A stretch of DNA of 64,000 nt from Phytophthora colocasiae. Taxonomy: Eukaryota > Oomycota > Peronosporomycetes > Peronosporales > Peronosporaceae. The DNA is taken from assembly GCA_018806915.1 (NCBI GenBank), contig JAGKQI010000034.1, positions 930,001-994,000 on the forward strand. Reading direction: 5' to 3'. The notes beneath the pieces were generated by a model that was given only the letters and a program-made list of their open reading frames with translations, searched no databases and was not told the origin of the DNA. Positions 50,536 to 62,294 of this stretch are shown here, one piece after another. The position numbers and the translations under genes were made by a program. The first letter of the stretch is position 1. Every line of letters begins with the position of its first letter.

Positions 50536-51627
50536 CTACACGAGGCAACCGTACTCAGGGGAGATGTGTCGGAAGATATCGTCTTCCAGGCCTTCGAGAC
50601 CGCTAGGAGTGATTGATGTCGGTTCTTCCGAATTGGAAGTGTTCCCTGCAACGGACTGCTGAGTCACGGCAGTTGCTTTCCTCATGGCCATAGTAGGCGA
50701 TGGCTGTAGGGGGAAAAAGTCGTATGAGACGGCGTCCAGTGAGTAACCGCATGACGGGTGGTCGTTCTCGCCGTAAGGGTCCATTGTGGTGGTGCTGAGC
50801 TCGCCAAAGGGGTCGTACATAGCGTCGAAGACGAAGGCTGGCTGCACCGCAGGCATCAAACCGGCCTGGTTGTATTGGTTGTACTGCGCTCGGCTATATT
50901 CTGCAGCTGCGTTCATGGCCATGGCATTGCCGAAGAAGAGGTTCTCACGATGAGGCGAGGAGGCCGAAGCTGAGGACGGCGAGTCTGTGAACAGGTGCTT
51001 GCGAGCCTTGTTCCTGTGTGTGAAGTGCTCTACGCCCGGTCTGGGGCTCTGCGAACCGCAAGAGTCCTCATCCGAGTCGTGGTCGTCACCTCCGTCGACG
51101 TCGCCCTGGAAGAAATGAGCAGGCAGAATCTGACCGAAAGGGTCGATGCCATAAGTCTCGGGTGATAGGAGACGCTTGAGTTGACTCTGGTAGCCTGCGA
51201 ATTGGCGCATCTGCTTGTCCGAGAGCGGAGGACCCGTGCCGTCCTGTGCCTGTTGCTGACACTGCTCCAGCTCCTGCAGCGAGCGTTTGAGACTGCGCAC
51301 TTTGCGGTACGGCCAGTGGCGAATACCAATGGCACGACAGCGCTTCTTGAAGGCTGTGGCGCGTACACCAAACTTCTCGGCCGCTACTTTAAGTGGGAGA
51401 TGGAAGTGACGACTGAGTGCCGCGAAGTTACAGGTGGCGACAGGTAGCGGCGATCCTGAGCCGTCAGAATCCACGGGCGAATCACAGGCCGCGCGCTTCT
51501 TGAAGTTGTGAGCAGCCACTTGCATCCGCAGCGACTGCTGGGCCTTGTCAGCCGTGGGGGACTGGAAGTTGAGGTTCATCGCCCTCGAGTCGGTGGGCGT
51601 AGGCGTGGCTGGCAGCTCCATCTCCAT
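50536..51627 (-). CDS. RWP-RK domain transcription factor
   Basis: 363 aa from the ATG at 51,627; the frame continues upstream without an ATG. The RWP-RK domain is at about residues 65-115: HFHLPLKVAAEKFGVRATAF, KKRCRAIGI and then RHWPYRKVRSLKRSL, with the oomycete-style HWPYRK in place of RWPxRK. A short coiled coil follows. The rest is low-complexity and rich in Ser, Asp and Tyr, with several FGQ/FGE-type turns, likely for activation. RWP-RK proteins in oomycetes number a dozen or so and are linked to development and sporulation. It is nuclear by family. Convergent with the RhoGAP gene, 161 bp between stops. Confidence 0.9.
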   Translation of the reverse strand: MEMELPATPTPTDSRAMNLNFQSPTADKAQQSLRMQVAAHNFKKRAACDSPVDSDGSGSPLPVATCNFAALSRHFHLPLKVAAEKFGVRATAFKKRCRAIGIRHWPYRKVRSLKRSLQELEQCQQQAQDGTGPPLSDKQMRQFAGYQSQLKRLLSPETYGIDPFGQILPAHFFQGDVDGGDDHDSDEDSCGSQSPRPGVEHFTHRNKARKHLFTDSPSSASASSPHRENLFFGNAMAMNAAAEYSRAQYNQYNQAGLMPAVQPAFVFDAMYDPFGELSTTTMDPYGENDHPSCGYSLDAVSYDFFPLQPSPTMAMRKATAVTQQSVAGNTSNSEEPTSITPSGLEGLEDDIFRHISPEYGCLV

Positions 51628-52471
51628 CGTTTTATCCAGGCGAGCAGGAAAGTGTCTGTGGAGCTTGGGGGAAATCTGGGAATGGGAGTCTAGCGCACCT
51701 TGCACCTGCTTAGAAACGGAGCTTTTCGCGACGGAAACGGCGCGGCGTTTCTATTTCTAAATCTAGGATCTTCCACGTCAGCTGCCCATCACCCCTACGC
51801 CCTTTCAGGATCCATACGATAGGAATTACATGAAGGTTGGTACTTAGCAGACTGAAACCTCAACAAGAGCCCTGGATTGAAGCAATGGTTTATCGATTTG
51901 TAATACAATAAGTGGGGTTTCGATCTCGTTTTCGTGGTACCGAAGACAGATGTTGGATCACGGTGCGCTCTAGTATTGGTTTCGAGCGGTTGCATTGAAG
52001 TAAAGTACTACTAAGTAGCTAACATTTTGCGTCCATATCGGCTTCGCGGAGTGCCTCGCAATCCACCATTAAATGGTTTGTCAAGGTAAGTACCAACTAC
52101 TGACAAATGCAAAGGTTGAAACCGATATCTTGTGCGAATCTTTTTCCGTAACGGCCAATGCCAGTCAAGTAACGGCCTTTGGCATTACTATCACACTGTG
52201 TTGCTCTACGACAGCAACAGCGATGTCAATCAAACAAGGAGCGTTCTCGGCTAACTGTCGCCGTTACCGGCACTGGGAATATCAGCACCACTCGAGAATC
52301 CATAAAAGGCTCGTAACAAGCAGCGTTCGCCAGCCGTGCTTCCTCCCTCCGTCTTCGCTCCGGATTCGGTCGAAAAGCGGCCGTTTTTCGCTGGTGCGAG
52401 ATGAGCTCTTGTGTGGTGCACGCCGATAGAAACATGGAAACTTCCGCCAGAAAATCATGCGGGACATGTCT
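51628..52471. other. Intergenic region upstream of the RWP-RK gene
   Basis: About 840 bp between the RWP-RK start and the stop of the GH18 gene. A minus-strand frame 52,226-52,497 is open but has no family resemblance. No repeat or RNA gene recognised. Confidence 0.5.
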
Positions 52472-53900
52472 TTACAAAATGAGGGTGGGTACTTCAAAGG
52501 CTTCAGCTAATGAACTCCACATGGCCTTCGAGTCGTTCGCTTCAGTGTAGTCGAGTGTGTCGGCATTCCACATGCCAACACCGCGTAGTCCGAGTTCCCG
52601 CACGAGTGCGTACTTAAGTCGGAGGCTGCGTGAGTTGTCGAACCAAATCTGCGACTGCTCGCCCTCCGGTGGCGAGTACCACACGAACGGGCTCAGCGTT
52701 GTGGGGTCCCATTGCTCGCGGAGACCGTGGCTCTTCACTAGTCGCCGGACGTCGCCGTAGTCGATCTGTCCACCAGCCGCGTCACTGCAGGGGGCGCCGA
52801 AGAAGGGCACTGGCCGCATCTGACACCACTCTGTCCGCTGGTCCACGCACTTGTAACGATAGCCGTACCACGGCACGCCCAGCACTAGCTTCTCCGGTGC
52901 AATGTCATACCCGAGCAAAAACTCCTGCAACCCTTGCTTCACCAGTGCTAAGGGAGAGTTGGCACCTGCAAGGCACGTGTCGTACACTTGACTACGCATA
53001 TCGTACGACATGACGAACAGAAAGTCTGTGGAAGCAGCGAGCTCGCGCCACGGGTAGTAGCGGCCATCTACGCCTCGAGGTGCCCAAGGAACGTCAAACG
53101 TGATCTGCAACAGGTCGAGTGTGACAAATACAAAAGGGGTCAGCAGTTGAAGTGCAGTTATTTAAATCATTCTACTGCAACACACCTGCGCGTTCTGCGT
53201 GAGTGGGTACTGCTTCAACTCGTGACGCAACTCATGGACGAGCGAGGCGAGGCACTGCGATGTAGCGCCATGCATGGGCTTCTCTGTATCGATGTTGACT
53301 CCATCAGCGTAGTTCTCCACAATCTTCGAGTATGTCGCCTGCAGTGAGCAATGACATTAATATGGTTGAGGTCACATCGCGTAGACTGTCGTTCCTTCTT
53401 TACCTTGATCCATTTCTGGCGTGCAGTGGCGTTACACAGTTGATCTACGTCGTCAAAATTGTGCTTCACCACGACCTTCACGCCTTTGCTGTGCGCGTGG
53501 CAGAGCAGCTCCTTGTCCTCGTTCCAGGCCACCGTCGTGAGCTGGGAAATGCACAACTTTCAGTATCGTAACAGCTATCAATGATAACGACAAACAACTA
53601 CAGTACCTGGTCCCAGTCGTAGTGTTTCCAGCGGTCATCTGTAGCCACAGAAAAGGCGAAAACTTCTCGTCGCGGCTTCTGACCAGCAAAGTCAATGGGC
53701 AGACACAGTGACGCGGAGCTGGAACTGAGGAGCTCGTCACATGGACAGTTGTGTAGACGAGCGCGGTCCTCCTGAGTCAGGCGGTCGACGAAGAGTCCCT
53801 TGGCGTCGTACACCGGGATGGAGCGAGAGACGCATTCCCTCACTACGATGACCAACAGCAGAGCAACAAGCAGCCGCAGGGGAAGGTGCTGCTGCATCAT
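52472..53900 (-). CDS. GH18 glycoside hydrolase, di-N-acetylchitobiase-like
   Basis: Exons 53900-53607, 53541-53404, 53338-53186 and 53104-52472, 405 aa in phase. A signal peptide is at 1-32 (LRLLVALLLVIVVRECVS), then CPCDELL and the N-terminal strand of the barrel. The catalytic motif DGVNIDTEKP (about residue 155) fits the GH18 DGxxxDxE signature, with the acid Glu present. Later barrel strands are FLFVMSYDMRSQVYD, KLVLGVPWYGYRYKC and GVGMWNADTLDY. The arrangement is that of chitobiase, which cleaves the reducing GlcNAc of N-glycan stubs in lysosomes. A secreted or vacuolar role in glycan turnover is likely. The ATG at 53,900 is preferred over one 30 bp upstream because it opens directly into the signal peptide. 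Confidence 0.88.
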
Positions 53901-54037
53901 GCAGAAGACCTCTCTCAATGATACTGGCACATTGTACCACTAAAAAGATCGTGTCCCTTGGTGCGCAAAAAGTATCTTTCGGTGATCGATTTTCGCGTCC
54001 CTCCATGTGCATAACAACAACAAAAAGAAGAGAAGAC

Positions 54038-56253
54038 ATGGCTAGATCCAGCAGCGCACTCATGATGAGTATGGGGACTGTCAGCATGTGGGGATTTTCG
54101 CCCGCGTACGACGTGTGCAGCGGATTTTCAGAGTGGAGCAAGAGCGAGACTGGAAACGCTGCTGCTTCGGTCAATTCAGATGCTGGCAGGGAGGAGAAGA
54201 TATCTACAGAGCCTATCAACGTGTTGCTGGTGGGACCTGGGGATGTGCGTCATGTACTGGCGACTATCGCGCGTCGTCGCCGATATGAGGCGCACCGACC
54301 TGTGCATATTTACATATTCGAAAAGGCAATCGAGACACTGGCACGAGACTTGCTGCTGCTCCAAGTTGCGTTCGATGCAGGTGTGCCTCTCCGTCAGAGA
54401 TGCAACACATTTTTGGAGATATTTGGTAACGTTCGGGTGCAGGTGCGCTAAGTTAGCTCCGCGAACAGGGTACACCAAACGCCCGCATTGACTAACTTTT
54501 TTTGCATTTTCTTAATTTGTTTTATCCAGGAGAGGACAAGCGCCTATATTGAAGAGCAGGCGAAGCTGTTGATGGACTTAGTCTACAATGAATGTGGCCC
54601 ATTGGCAGACCACATTGATTTATCACATTTGAAGATGCGTTCTCATGACGATCTCATCGACTCGTTCCGAAGCTGGTTCCAGAACGTCAAGTTTGACGGT
54701 ACGACTAAGCTTAATGTGACCTGGGGTTTATAGCCACTAACCAATTGACGTGCATGTAAAGTCGACACGCTTCGTGATCACCGTCTTCGCCACTACTACG
54801 AAGTCCGTTACGATTACCGCGATAACCTCATTGACTGGGACTACACCGTAAGCACAGGAAAAGTTTTGCTTGTTCCCTAAAAAATAATCTAACTTTTATT
54901 TGACAGATGAAGCTGAAGAAGATAGAGAATGCCAGTGTGATTCACATCCGTCAGTATCGAGATTGGAGAAACTCAGGGGTGGCGTTCGAATTCGGAGATC
55001 AAACGTACACAGTGCCAAACCGCACGATGGCAGCATACACGGAGGTAGGTAGATGTACAGACCGGATGAACATTGCTCATTTTATATTGATGCTATTTCC
55101 AAATGACAGGCGAAGAAGAAACACCACGGATCTGTGCTGTGCAGGGGCTTGTGGACGGACATCATACTGAGCCCTTACATTTCGTTCGGTGTCCACTGCG
55201 AGATGCGCAGCAAATTTGTTGGGCAGCTCTTTGAGATTCACAATAAGGGAACGGGTGTGGAACAGAACCGTCATGTACGTACTTTTCTGTTGTAAATATC
55301 AAATTTGAAGACCCTAACTGCTCGATACGGATGACTTTCTTCAACAGAACACCGTCGAAATTGCTGTTTACAACGTGCTTTCGTATCTATACGAGATCGA
55401 GACAAGCAACATGTACCAGATGGAAAAGGTGAGACATCATTTTGTGGGAATTCGTTTGCCTAACACATTACGGATCTTCGTGCTAGGAGCACGACATTTT
55501 CAGTGGGATCGGAGATGCAGATGATAGAGACAACCAGTCAACAGAAAAGACCGAACCGGTACAGCGGTTCGAAGAGCTGAATGAGGACGCAAATCAGCCA
55601 AATACGATCGAAAAGTATGCGGCAAGTACTCTTCTTGGATTATTTATGACATTATCCGACTCTTGTTGTCTTGCATCAGTGAAATCCGCAAGCAAGAAGC
55701 AGCTACAGCTAAAGCTAAGCGACGGGCTGAAGTGATGAAGGAATCTTTGAAAGCCGTGAAGGTACATTTTGCCTGCAGATAATTTTGCGTATTGGAGTTA
55801 AGCTGGTTTTTCGTTATTGTAGATTGTCCCATTGACGGGCAATATAGAGGACATTTTCCACAAGAAACGCTACTCCAGCCTGTTCGACTACGTCTTTGTC
55901 TCCTCGCAGCAGTGCCACACACTCCAGCCCTCTCAAGATCTGGAGCAGCAAACGACAGCAGGATTTACATACGTTTTGAAGGAGGGTGCGACCGTAGACA
56001 TCGAGTCTGCTGTGTACGTACTTTCTACATGAGGCTTATAGTCGTAACTCTAACGTGACGTTGGCACAGGTTCATGCTTCCTCTTCAGGAGGAGCAACGG
56101 GTGCTTTACGTGACCAAACTAAAGGAATGGGCAGCGCATCATTCTCTACAACCTACGTTTACTTTCGGCGGAAAAAAGGATCCCTCCCCTGAGGATATGA
56201 CCAAGATCAAGAATGCCGTCCTGAGATTTAACTATCAGGCAAAGAGCAGCTAG
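54038..56253 (+). CDS. DNAAF3: DNAAF3-type axonemal dynein assembly factor
   Basis: Exons 54038-54442, 54530-54698, 54762-54847, 54907-55044, 55110-55274, 55348-55428, 55487-55614, 55680-55761, 55823-56013 and 56070-56253, 542 aa in phase. SMWGFSPAYDVCSGFS, INVLLVGPGDVRHVLATIA and VHIYIFEKAIETLARDLLLL define the N-terminal methyltransferase-like fold of DNAAF3/PF22. RDNLIDWDYTMKLKKIE, WRNSGVAFEFGD, CRGLWTDIILSPYISFGVHC and TNKGTGVEQ-like segments follow; the C-terminus is a helical region. DNAAF3 acts in the cytoplasm to pre-assemble axonemal dynein arms, here for zoospore flagella. The start at 54,038 is one of several ATGs; MSMGTVSMWGF just downstream is an alternative. Divergent from the GH18 gene, 137 bp apart. 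Confidence 0.88.
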
Positions 56254-56556
56254 GGAAAATGTTAGGGTATAAGAGTTCTGCCGCTGCCATGTGGACTTGC
56301 TCGATTCGTAAAAAATATATGACCAAAACAATGTTGGCTCAGTTTGAGTCAACAAGGGGCAATATCCGGAATGCATATCTGTCGATCCGATCTCAGATGC
56401 AGATTTTTGCTACGGAAACGTGATAACTAGCTGCAGACATCGCTTTTTCCGTTATGGTAGTACACATCTTGGGTGAGTCACTTGTTGCATCGCGACAACG
56501 ACGCCAATGCGCTCTGCAATTCAGAGTCTGCATGGCCACACAAATGGAATATTAAT
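56254..56556. other. Intergenic upstream region of the RXLR effector gene
   Basis: About 300 bp between the DNAAF3 stop and the effector initiator. No repeat or gene seen. Confidence 0.5.
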
Positions 56557-56572
56557 CCTCACTTCTCAATCT
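56557..56572 (+). promoter_or_regulatory. Oomycete initiator (Inr)-like core promoter
   Basis: CCTCACTTCTCAATCT matches 13 of 16 positions of the oomycete initiator consensus GCTCATTYYNCAWTTT and lies 42 bp upstream of the effector ATG, the usual spacing. Transcription probably starts inside it. Confidence 0.7.
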
Positions 56573-56614
56573 ACACCCCAACTCTCAAGTCCCCCGACCA
56601 AACCAGCAACACTC

Positions 56615-56992
56615 ATGCGTCTGTCTTACTTCCTTGTGGTGATCGCTGCTGCCTTCCTCGCTACTGGTTCACTTGCAAACACCAACGCCAACGACCCCAG
56701 TCATCGTAATCTGAGGAAACACCACCACACTGCCGATGTCGAAGATGAAGAACGTGGAATTAAAGATATCCCTCTCGAAAGACTGCATTCTCTTGGCAGA
56801 AAGGTCGGAGTTAACGCGGACGACGTTCTGGAAAATGCTGGTAAAGCGATGAGCAGCATGACGAAGTCACAAGCGAAGGAGTGGATGGCTGGACTCAACC
56901 GCCTCAAATCAATCTACAAGAAGGCGAAGTCACCCCGCATTAAGTACAACTACGAGCGTTTAAAGGTAGAACAAACCCCACGCCCATGTTGA
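56615..56992 (+). CDS. Candidate secreted RXLR-dEER effector
   Basis: 125 aa, single exon. Signal peptide at residues 1-21 (LSYFLVVIAAAFLATGSLA), RNLR at 31-34 and DEER at 44-47, spaced as in classical RXLR effectors, which move from oomycete haustoria or hyphae into plant cells. The C-terminal ~75 residues are helical and Lys-rich (EWMAGLNRLKSIYKKAK), with a Trp followed by L-x-x-x-K-x-x-Y, a weak hint of a WY-type fold. The oomycete-type initiator lies 42 bp upstream. Host target unknown. It sits between two housekeeping genes, not in a repeat-rich island. The ATG at 56,615 is chosen because the signal peptide begins there. Confidence 0.9.
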   Translation: MRLSYFLVVIAAAFLATGSLANTNANDPSHRNLRKHHHTADVEDEERGIKDIPLERLHSLGRKVGVNADDVLENAGKAMSSMTKSQAKEWMAGLNRLKSIYKKAKSPRIKYNYERLKVEQTPRPC

Positions 56993-57363
56993 GTTTGACC
57001 CGCTAGAGCGAATGCAGACAAGATTTGTTGTTTCTTCTTGTTGTTTTGATACTTCTCTACTTGTAGTTTCATGTGAAACCGTTCTCCAACTCAGTGGATA
57101 ATACAGTGTCAATTACATTTTTTGCCCTCGAAAGGAAGACGAACTCAAGGTGGAATCTCATCAGCAAATGCAACATAGGCTTTTGGCACGCGCCATCCTT
57201 TATAAACATATATTTAGACAACTTCAATATCTTTATCATCCCTAGTTTAATCATCTTTAAAATACAATACCCTGTAATATCTAATACACAAATACAGGTC
57301 TTCCAATCTCAGAATTGCTCGTTCAATAGTCAATTTGATATCGGAGCTGCTGGACGTTGGTAA
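56993..57363. other. Intergenic region between the RXLR gene and the phosphatase gene
   Basis: 370 bp, AT-rich; no gene, repeat or RNA recognised. Confidence 0.6.
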
Positions 57364-60300
57364 ATGGACTCGGAAGGCTTCACGTCGCGCGCGTGGCTGG
57401 GCCACTGGGTCTCAGGCGAGGAGGAGCCTGTTAACAATTACTACGAGGACCACAAGCTCATGGAGGGAGCGCTCATTAAACTGGGGGATTACGCGCACTT
57501 CCGCTACTTTTTACTGTTCCGCAATGGCCGTTTCTGCTACTACGAGCTGCCCATGCCTGCTGCAGCGCCTGGAGGAGGGCCTGAAGGCCCCAGAAGGGTC
57601 CATCTGACGCTCACGTCTAAGCACCTGCGCGGCGTTATGATGCTCAACGCGTCAGTGAACGCCAAAGACCTGGCCAAGAGCGAAGACGAATACGACGCCG
57701 ACCTCATTAAGCGCGGACTCGTGTTCAACCGCAAGAAGTTGGAGATGCAACTCACTGGCTACTCCCCCACGGGGCAACTCATGTGTTGGAAATTGCGGGC
57801 TGGTAAAGACGCTGTGTACCTCAAATGGGAGCGCGCTTTTCGACTTGCACTACGTCCCATTTGGGTGCAGAATTCCAAGTGTTGCATGGTCTGCAAGAAG
57901 GAATTCAGCTTCTTCATCCGTCCGCACCACTGTCGGTACGTTTCGTTATTACTAGGGTCCTTTTGCAGGATGAATTATTGACGTGTTGTCTGTTTCACAG
58001 TAAATGCGGTACATGCATGTGCGATGAGTGCTCGGTGTTCGTGCCCCGCCTGCCGATGCAGGGCTATTACGACGAAGTACGCATTTGTCGAGACTGTTCG
58101 CCTATCAAAATTCAACGCTCGTCCTTGAAAATGGGCACACGCGTGCTCGTGTACGGTGTTTTAGTCGGCAGAGTGGTGCAGGTTGACGCTGCAGACGACT
58201 CAGCGGATGGAAGGGCGTTTGTGAACGTGGAGCTGGTCAAGAAGGACAATCAATTGAGTCGATTTGCGCTGGAGCACGTGGAGCTTTACTCTGACGCTGT
58301 GCTGTCCGCCAACCGCATCAAGAATGCAATTCGCCAGCACCTGTCGTACGCGGTGTTCAGAACACAACTCAACTTCAACACCTGGAACTTGCTGGAGACT
58401 GTTCAAGAGCAACGTACAGTGCAGATGGTGCGAATACTTAACAAGTCGACGAGTATCAACGAGCTGCATTCGATGGTACCGATGCTCGGGTCGTTGGATA
58501 CGATGCAGTTTCCTGATGATGACGTCTCTGAAAAAGATCGCGTGAAGGAATCACTTTCGCACTACCGCGGTGTCCATGTGTGCTTTCCGTTGCGACTGGA
58601 TACAGTAAAGAAGCTCATCAACCAGTTCCGCAATGGTATTTTGCTCCATCGCGTCTTCGTGCGCCAGATCTTGGATGAATCAGAGAAGTTGTTCCGAACG
58701 ATGCACAAGTCACCAATGAACGAGATCGAGATTCCGATGGGCGTGCAGTTGGTTGTAGTGGGCGATCTCCACGGCCAATTGGAAGACTTGCTTACAATCA
58801 TGGACAAGAACGGTGTACCCAGCAGTAAAACGTGGTATCTTTTCAACGGCGACTTCGTGGATCGCGGATCTCATGGAATCGAAGTCATTCTGCTTCTGCT
58901 AATCTTCAAACTGTTGTATCCCGACTATGTCTTTTTGAATCGGGGCAACCACGAGGAACGTATGATCAACGAAGTCTTCGGGTTCGAAGATGAGGTGTAT
59001 ACGAAGTACGGCACGGACAACGATGAGGTTGCTGGGTGGAGTGGTCTGGGTACTTCGATGAATTACTCGCCGATGAAGCTGTTTCAGATGTTTGAGACTG
59101 TGTTCGGTTTATTCCCGATCTTTGCGTTACTCAACAAGCGCATCTTTATTGTGCACGGCGGTTTGAGTAACCATGAAAACGTCACGATCGAGGAGCTTCT
59201 CCAGCTTGACCACAGACGTGAAATCCCAACGCAAGGGACAAGTCGAGCGGATGAGGTTTTCACGCATCTTTTGTGGAGCGACCCGCGAGACGAAGACGGA
59301 TGGAAGCCGTCTAGCAGAGGCGCAGGCGTGGAATTTGGGCCTGATATTACGAAAGCATTTTGCGCACAAAATGGAATCAGCCTCATTATTCGGTCGCATG
59401 AATGCCGGGAAGAAGGGTTTGATATCGTTCACGACGGCCTGCTTCTGACGGTCTTTTCAGCGTCAAGCTACTGCGGCTCCCAGACCAACAAAGGTGCTTA
59501 CGTTCAGCTGGAATTGGGAGAAGACAATGAGGTTAAGCCGCATGTGGTTCAATTCTCGTCCCAGCCCCTTCAAAAACTGAAGGATGCTGGTCGAAATGAG
59601 TGGCGAAAGAAAGCCCAGCGGTTGGAACGCAGGACTCTGATGTCTCTCGTGGAGATTATCTGCGAGAAGAAGAACGTGTTGCTTTCTGCATTCAACGAAT
59701 TAGATACTGCTGGATCTGGACGTGTCTCGAAGTTGGAGTGGAAGGCGACTTTACAAACTGTGCTGGGCATTGAGGCGAGTTTCCTCTCGTATTTTCACCA
59801 ACTTGCTGAAGAGGAGCAGGATGGCGGTGTGGATTACCAGAAGTTCCTCAATCGCTACACAGTTGAGCTGGATGGTGGCAACGTGGAGTGGAGACGCAAC
59901 TTGATCCGTAAGGTCTGGATGGGATTCTGTCAGGCGCTTCCGCACCCACCTGAAACAGTTTCAGAAAAGATGACATTGCAGGACAAGTTGCACTTCGCAT
60001 TCAATTTGTTCCAGTCTCCCTCGGCTGGAGCTGCGAAGAAAGAGCTCCCAACGCCACCTGTGTTGAAGTCCGAAGCCGCTGGTCCACCAAGTAGTTCCTC
60101 CAACAGCGACAAATTGAAGGAGAGCTACTTGCGCAATAGTCTCGTCACGTATGAGGTGTTCCGAAATACCATTCAGGGCAAGCTGCAACTGGGCGATACT
60201 CTTTCTGAGCAGCAGATCTTCGAGCTGATGCAGCACCTTGACCAGAATCACGATGGTGTGGTGGACTATCAGGAGTTTTGCTCCTTCTTTGCCGAGTTCA

Positions 60301-61172
60301 GCCGGACAGATTATCTGCAGGAAATCTTTGAGGTGGATGACACGAAGGCTATTTCGCTTCTGAATCGCTGTGCGACATTGCTACAGAGCCCCAATAAGTT
60401 CAAGTCACTGCGAGATGCGTTTGACGCATTCGACCACAGCAAGACAGGGAAGTTAACTGTGGAAGATATTTTGAAGGGAACACAAGAGCTGAATATGGTG
60501 CCCGAATTGGACAACGAGGAAGCGCAGTTGCTGTTCAACTCGATCCTGCTCAGCTACTACGGCATTAACCAACGGGCTCAGTGGGATACGCGGGGCTTGG
60601 ACTGGGTTGTGTTCGAGGACACATTCTCGCCGGATAGCACCTTCCAACGACGACTGTGGCTGGCGAGTCTCGGTGCTTCGAACACGAATCTGGCAGCGCT
60701 TGACGTCCGTGACTCGTTGTCTGGAGAAGACGAAAGCGACGGATCGGCTTCGAAGAACCAGGCGTGGGCGGATACGTTCGTGGACAGTGTGAAGCAGTCC
60801 CTGCACGAGCAGCGTCTGTATATCAAGTTCCTTTTCCGGATACTGGACCGCAAGAGACACGGATATGTCACCAAGGAGCAGTTTGTTGCCACGATGCAGG
60901 CCATCAACGAGGAACACGGTGCACCGCTGAAGCTGTCACAACTCGAGCAGCTGGCCGATGCCTTTGCGCACCGGAAAACTGTGCGCCGCATGTCGAACGC
61001 TGGCGAGGAAACGGAGGAAATGCGAACGTATGTCTCGTATCCAGAGTTCCTGCGCAGTCTACGCATCATCGACGCGGGGCCAACGGATGGAAGCGGTATC
61101 GCGCCGGAGATACAGGACGTCACGGACGCAAGCAGTGACGACCAGACAGCTAGCATTGGTTTGTCGAAATAG
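57364..61172 (+). CDS. PH-FYVE-Ser/Thr phosphatase-EF-hand fusion protein (PPEF-like)
   Basis: Exons 57364-57935 and 58001-61172 (65-bp intron), 1,247 aa. Domains in order: a PH-like region (about 30-170; GALIKLGDYAHFRYFLLF); a FYVE-type zinc finger (about 173-225; CMVCKKEFSFFIRPHHCR joined over the intron to KCGTCMCDEC, then CRDC), which should bind phosphatidylinositol 3-phosphate on endosomes; a PPP-family phosphatase (about 440-690) with VVGDLHGQLEDL, FNGDFVDRG, LNRGNHEERM, IFIVHGGLS, IIRSHECREEG and SASSYCGSQTNKGA, so all metal-binding motifs are intact; then four EF-hand-like loops near 757, 937, 1001 and 1139 (DQNHDGVVDYQE is canonical, DRKRHGYVTKEQ degenerate). Phosphatase plus EF-hands resembles PPEF/RdgC. 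The added lipid-binding modules suggest a Ca-regulated phosphatase on endosomal membranes. Confidence 0.9.
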
Positions 61173-62278
61173 CATTCTTGTGGATATGTAGGCTAGAGAA
61201 TAATACAATTCTTGATGAGATCTCTTTCGGTATCGACGTATGCTGCTCTTCGTCTCGAACTGTGTGGCATATATCAATGAGATGTAGCCTAGTGAAGACT
61301 ATCACCTCAGGTAGGTACGCTGGACTTCACCGTAGGTACTTCGGCTTTCCATATCCGTCTGCTCCAAACCCCAAATTTCCACCCTCCACGACACATAAGC
61401 CATGGCAGTAGAAGTTGGAATCGACGAAGGGCACGGTCTCGAGAAACCGGAGCAGGTGTGGCGAGAGCTTGAGCTCCGATCCCGGTGGTGGCGCGTTACC
61501 ACTGCACGGAATATCTCCAAACGCGCTTGCTTCTCTGTAAACGTGGGCATCTCTTGGCAGATTGAAGAGTGAGGCCTGTGGATCGGCGGGCCATAGACGT
61601 AGCGTATCCCGCAGACTACGTCGTGAATCAACGGAAGGGTCTTCTCATTGAAGGAGAAGGTCTCCGTCAAACGCCCCTCATTGTTATAAACAGTAACGCG
61701 AGAAAAGCCGAACTCCGCCAGCATGACCTTGAGCAGAGACTCCGCAGGGACTCGATCGCACTTGCCTATCTCCACTCCAAACAGGAATACACTGTACAAC
61801 CTCGCCGTGGATTTGAGCTAATCTGTTAGCGCTCGTGAAGTCGACGGAGGATGTCCTTGGAATGCCCAACCTTCAGGATGAAATTGGGGCCATCAGACAT
61901 ATTGTGGTTGATCCACAGTGGAGAACGTAGATCCCTCTTGCTCCACGACGAACTGGAGGATCGTAGAAAACTCCGGTCACATGCGGCCTGTGATACACCG
62001 CGTAGGGTTGCTCGTGACATTTGCATGGAGGGGACCAAGGCTACTGGTGGCGCGGTACAGGCGATCTTCCTGCAGTACTGTAGTACAGTCTGTACGTCCT
62101 CGAGGATGTCATAGCGCTTTCTGGTCGCTGATTGGCTGAAAAGATCAGCAGTGCCCTAAATCACACAAGCGCAGGCGCGCAACTGAAGCTCTTGGTGCAA
62201 CTTCCACGACTCTTGGGGCAACATTCTCAAGTCATTGGCTCTCCTTGCGCAATGGTATCAGCGCCATTCGCCTCCTCT
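61173..62278. other. Intergenic region with decayed repeat sequence
   Basis: About 1.1 kb. It contains repeat D copy 2 (61,482-61,560) inside a minus-strand frame (61,302-61,799) with protein-like pieces such as YSVFLFGVEIGKCDR and ETFSFNEKTLPLIHD. A further minus-strand piece ends near 61,826 (NFILKVGHSKDILRRLHER). These are frameshifted fragments of one unidentified gene or element. No intact gene. Confidence 0.5.
61482..61560. repeat. Dispersed repeat D, copy 2
   Basis: About 70/79 identical by eye to 17,436-17,514. Here the sequence continues leftwards past CCGGT, so it represents the site without element C. Confidence 0.75.
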
Positions 62279-62294
62279 GGTCATTCGCAAATCT
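62279..62294 (+). promoter_or_regulatory. Weak initiator-like element upstream of the RPS15A copy
   Basis: GGTCATTCGCAAATCT matches 12 of 16 positions of the oomycete initiator consensus. It is about 295 bp before the ATG. A GTACGT at about 62,336 and CCTCCACAG just before the ATG could frame a 5'-UTR intron. Confidence 0.35.
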
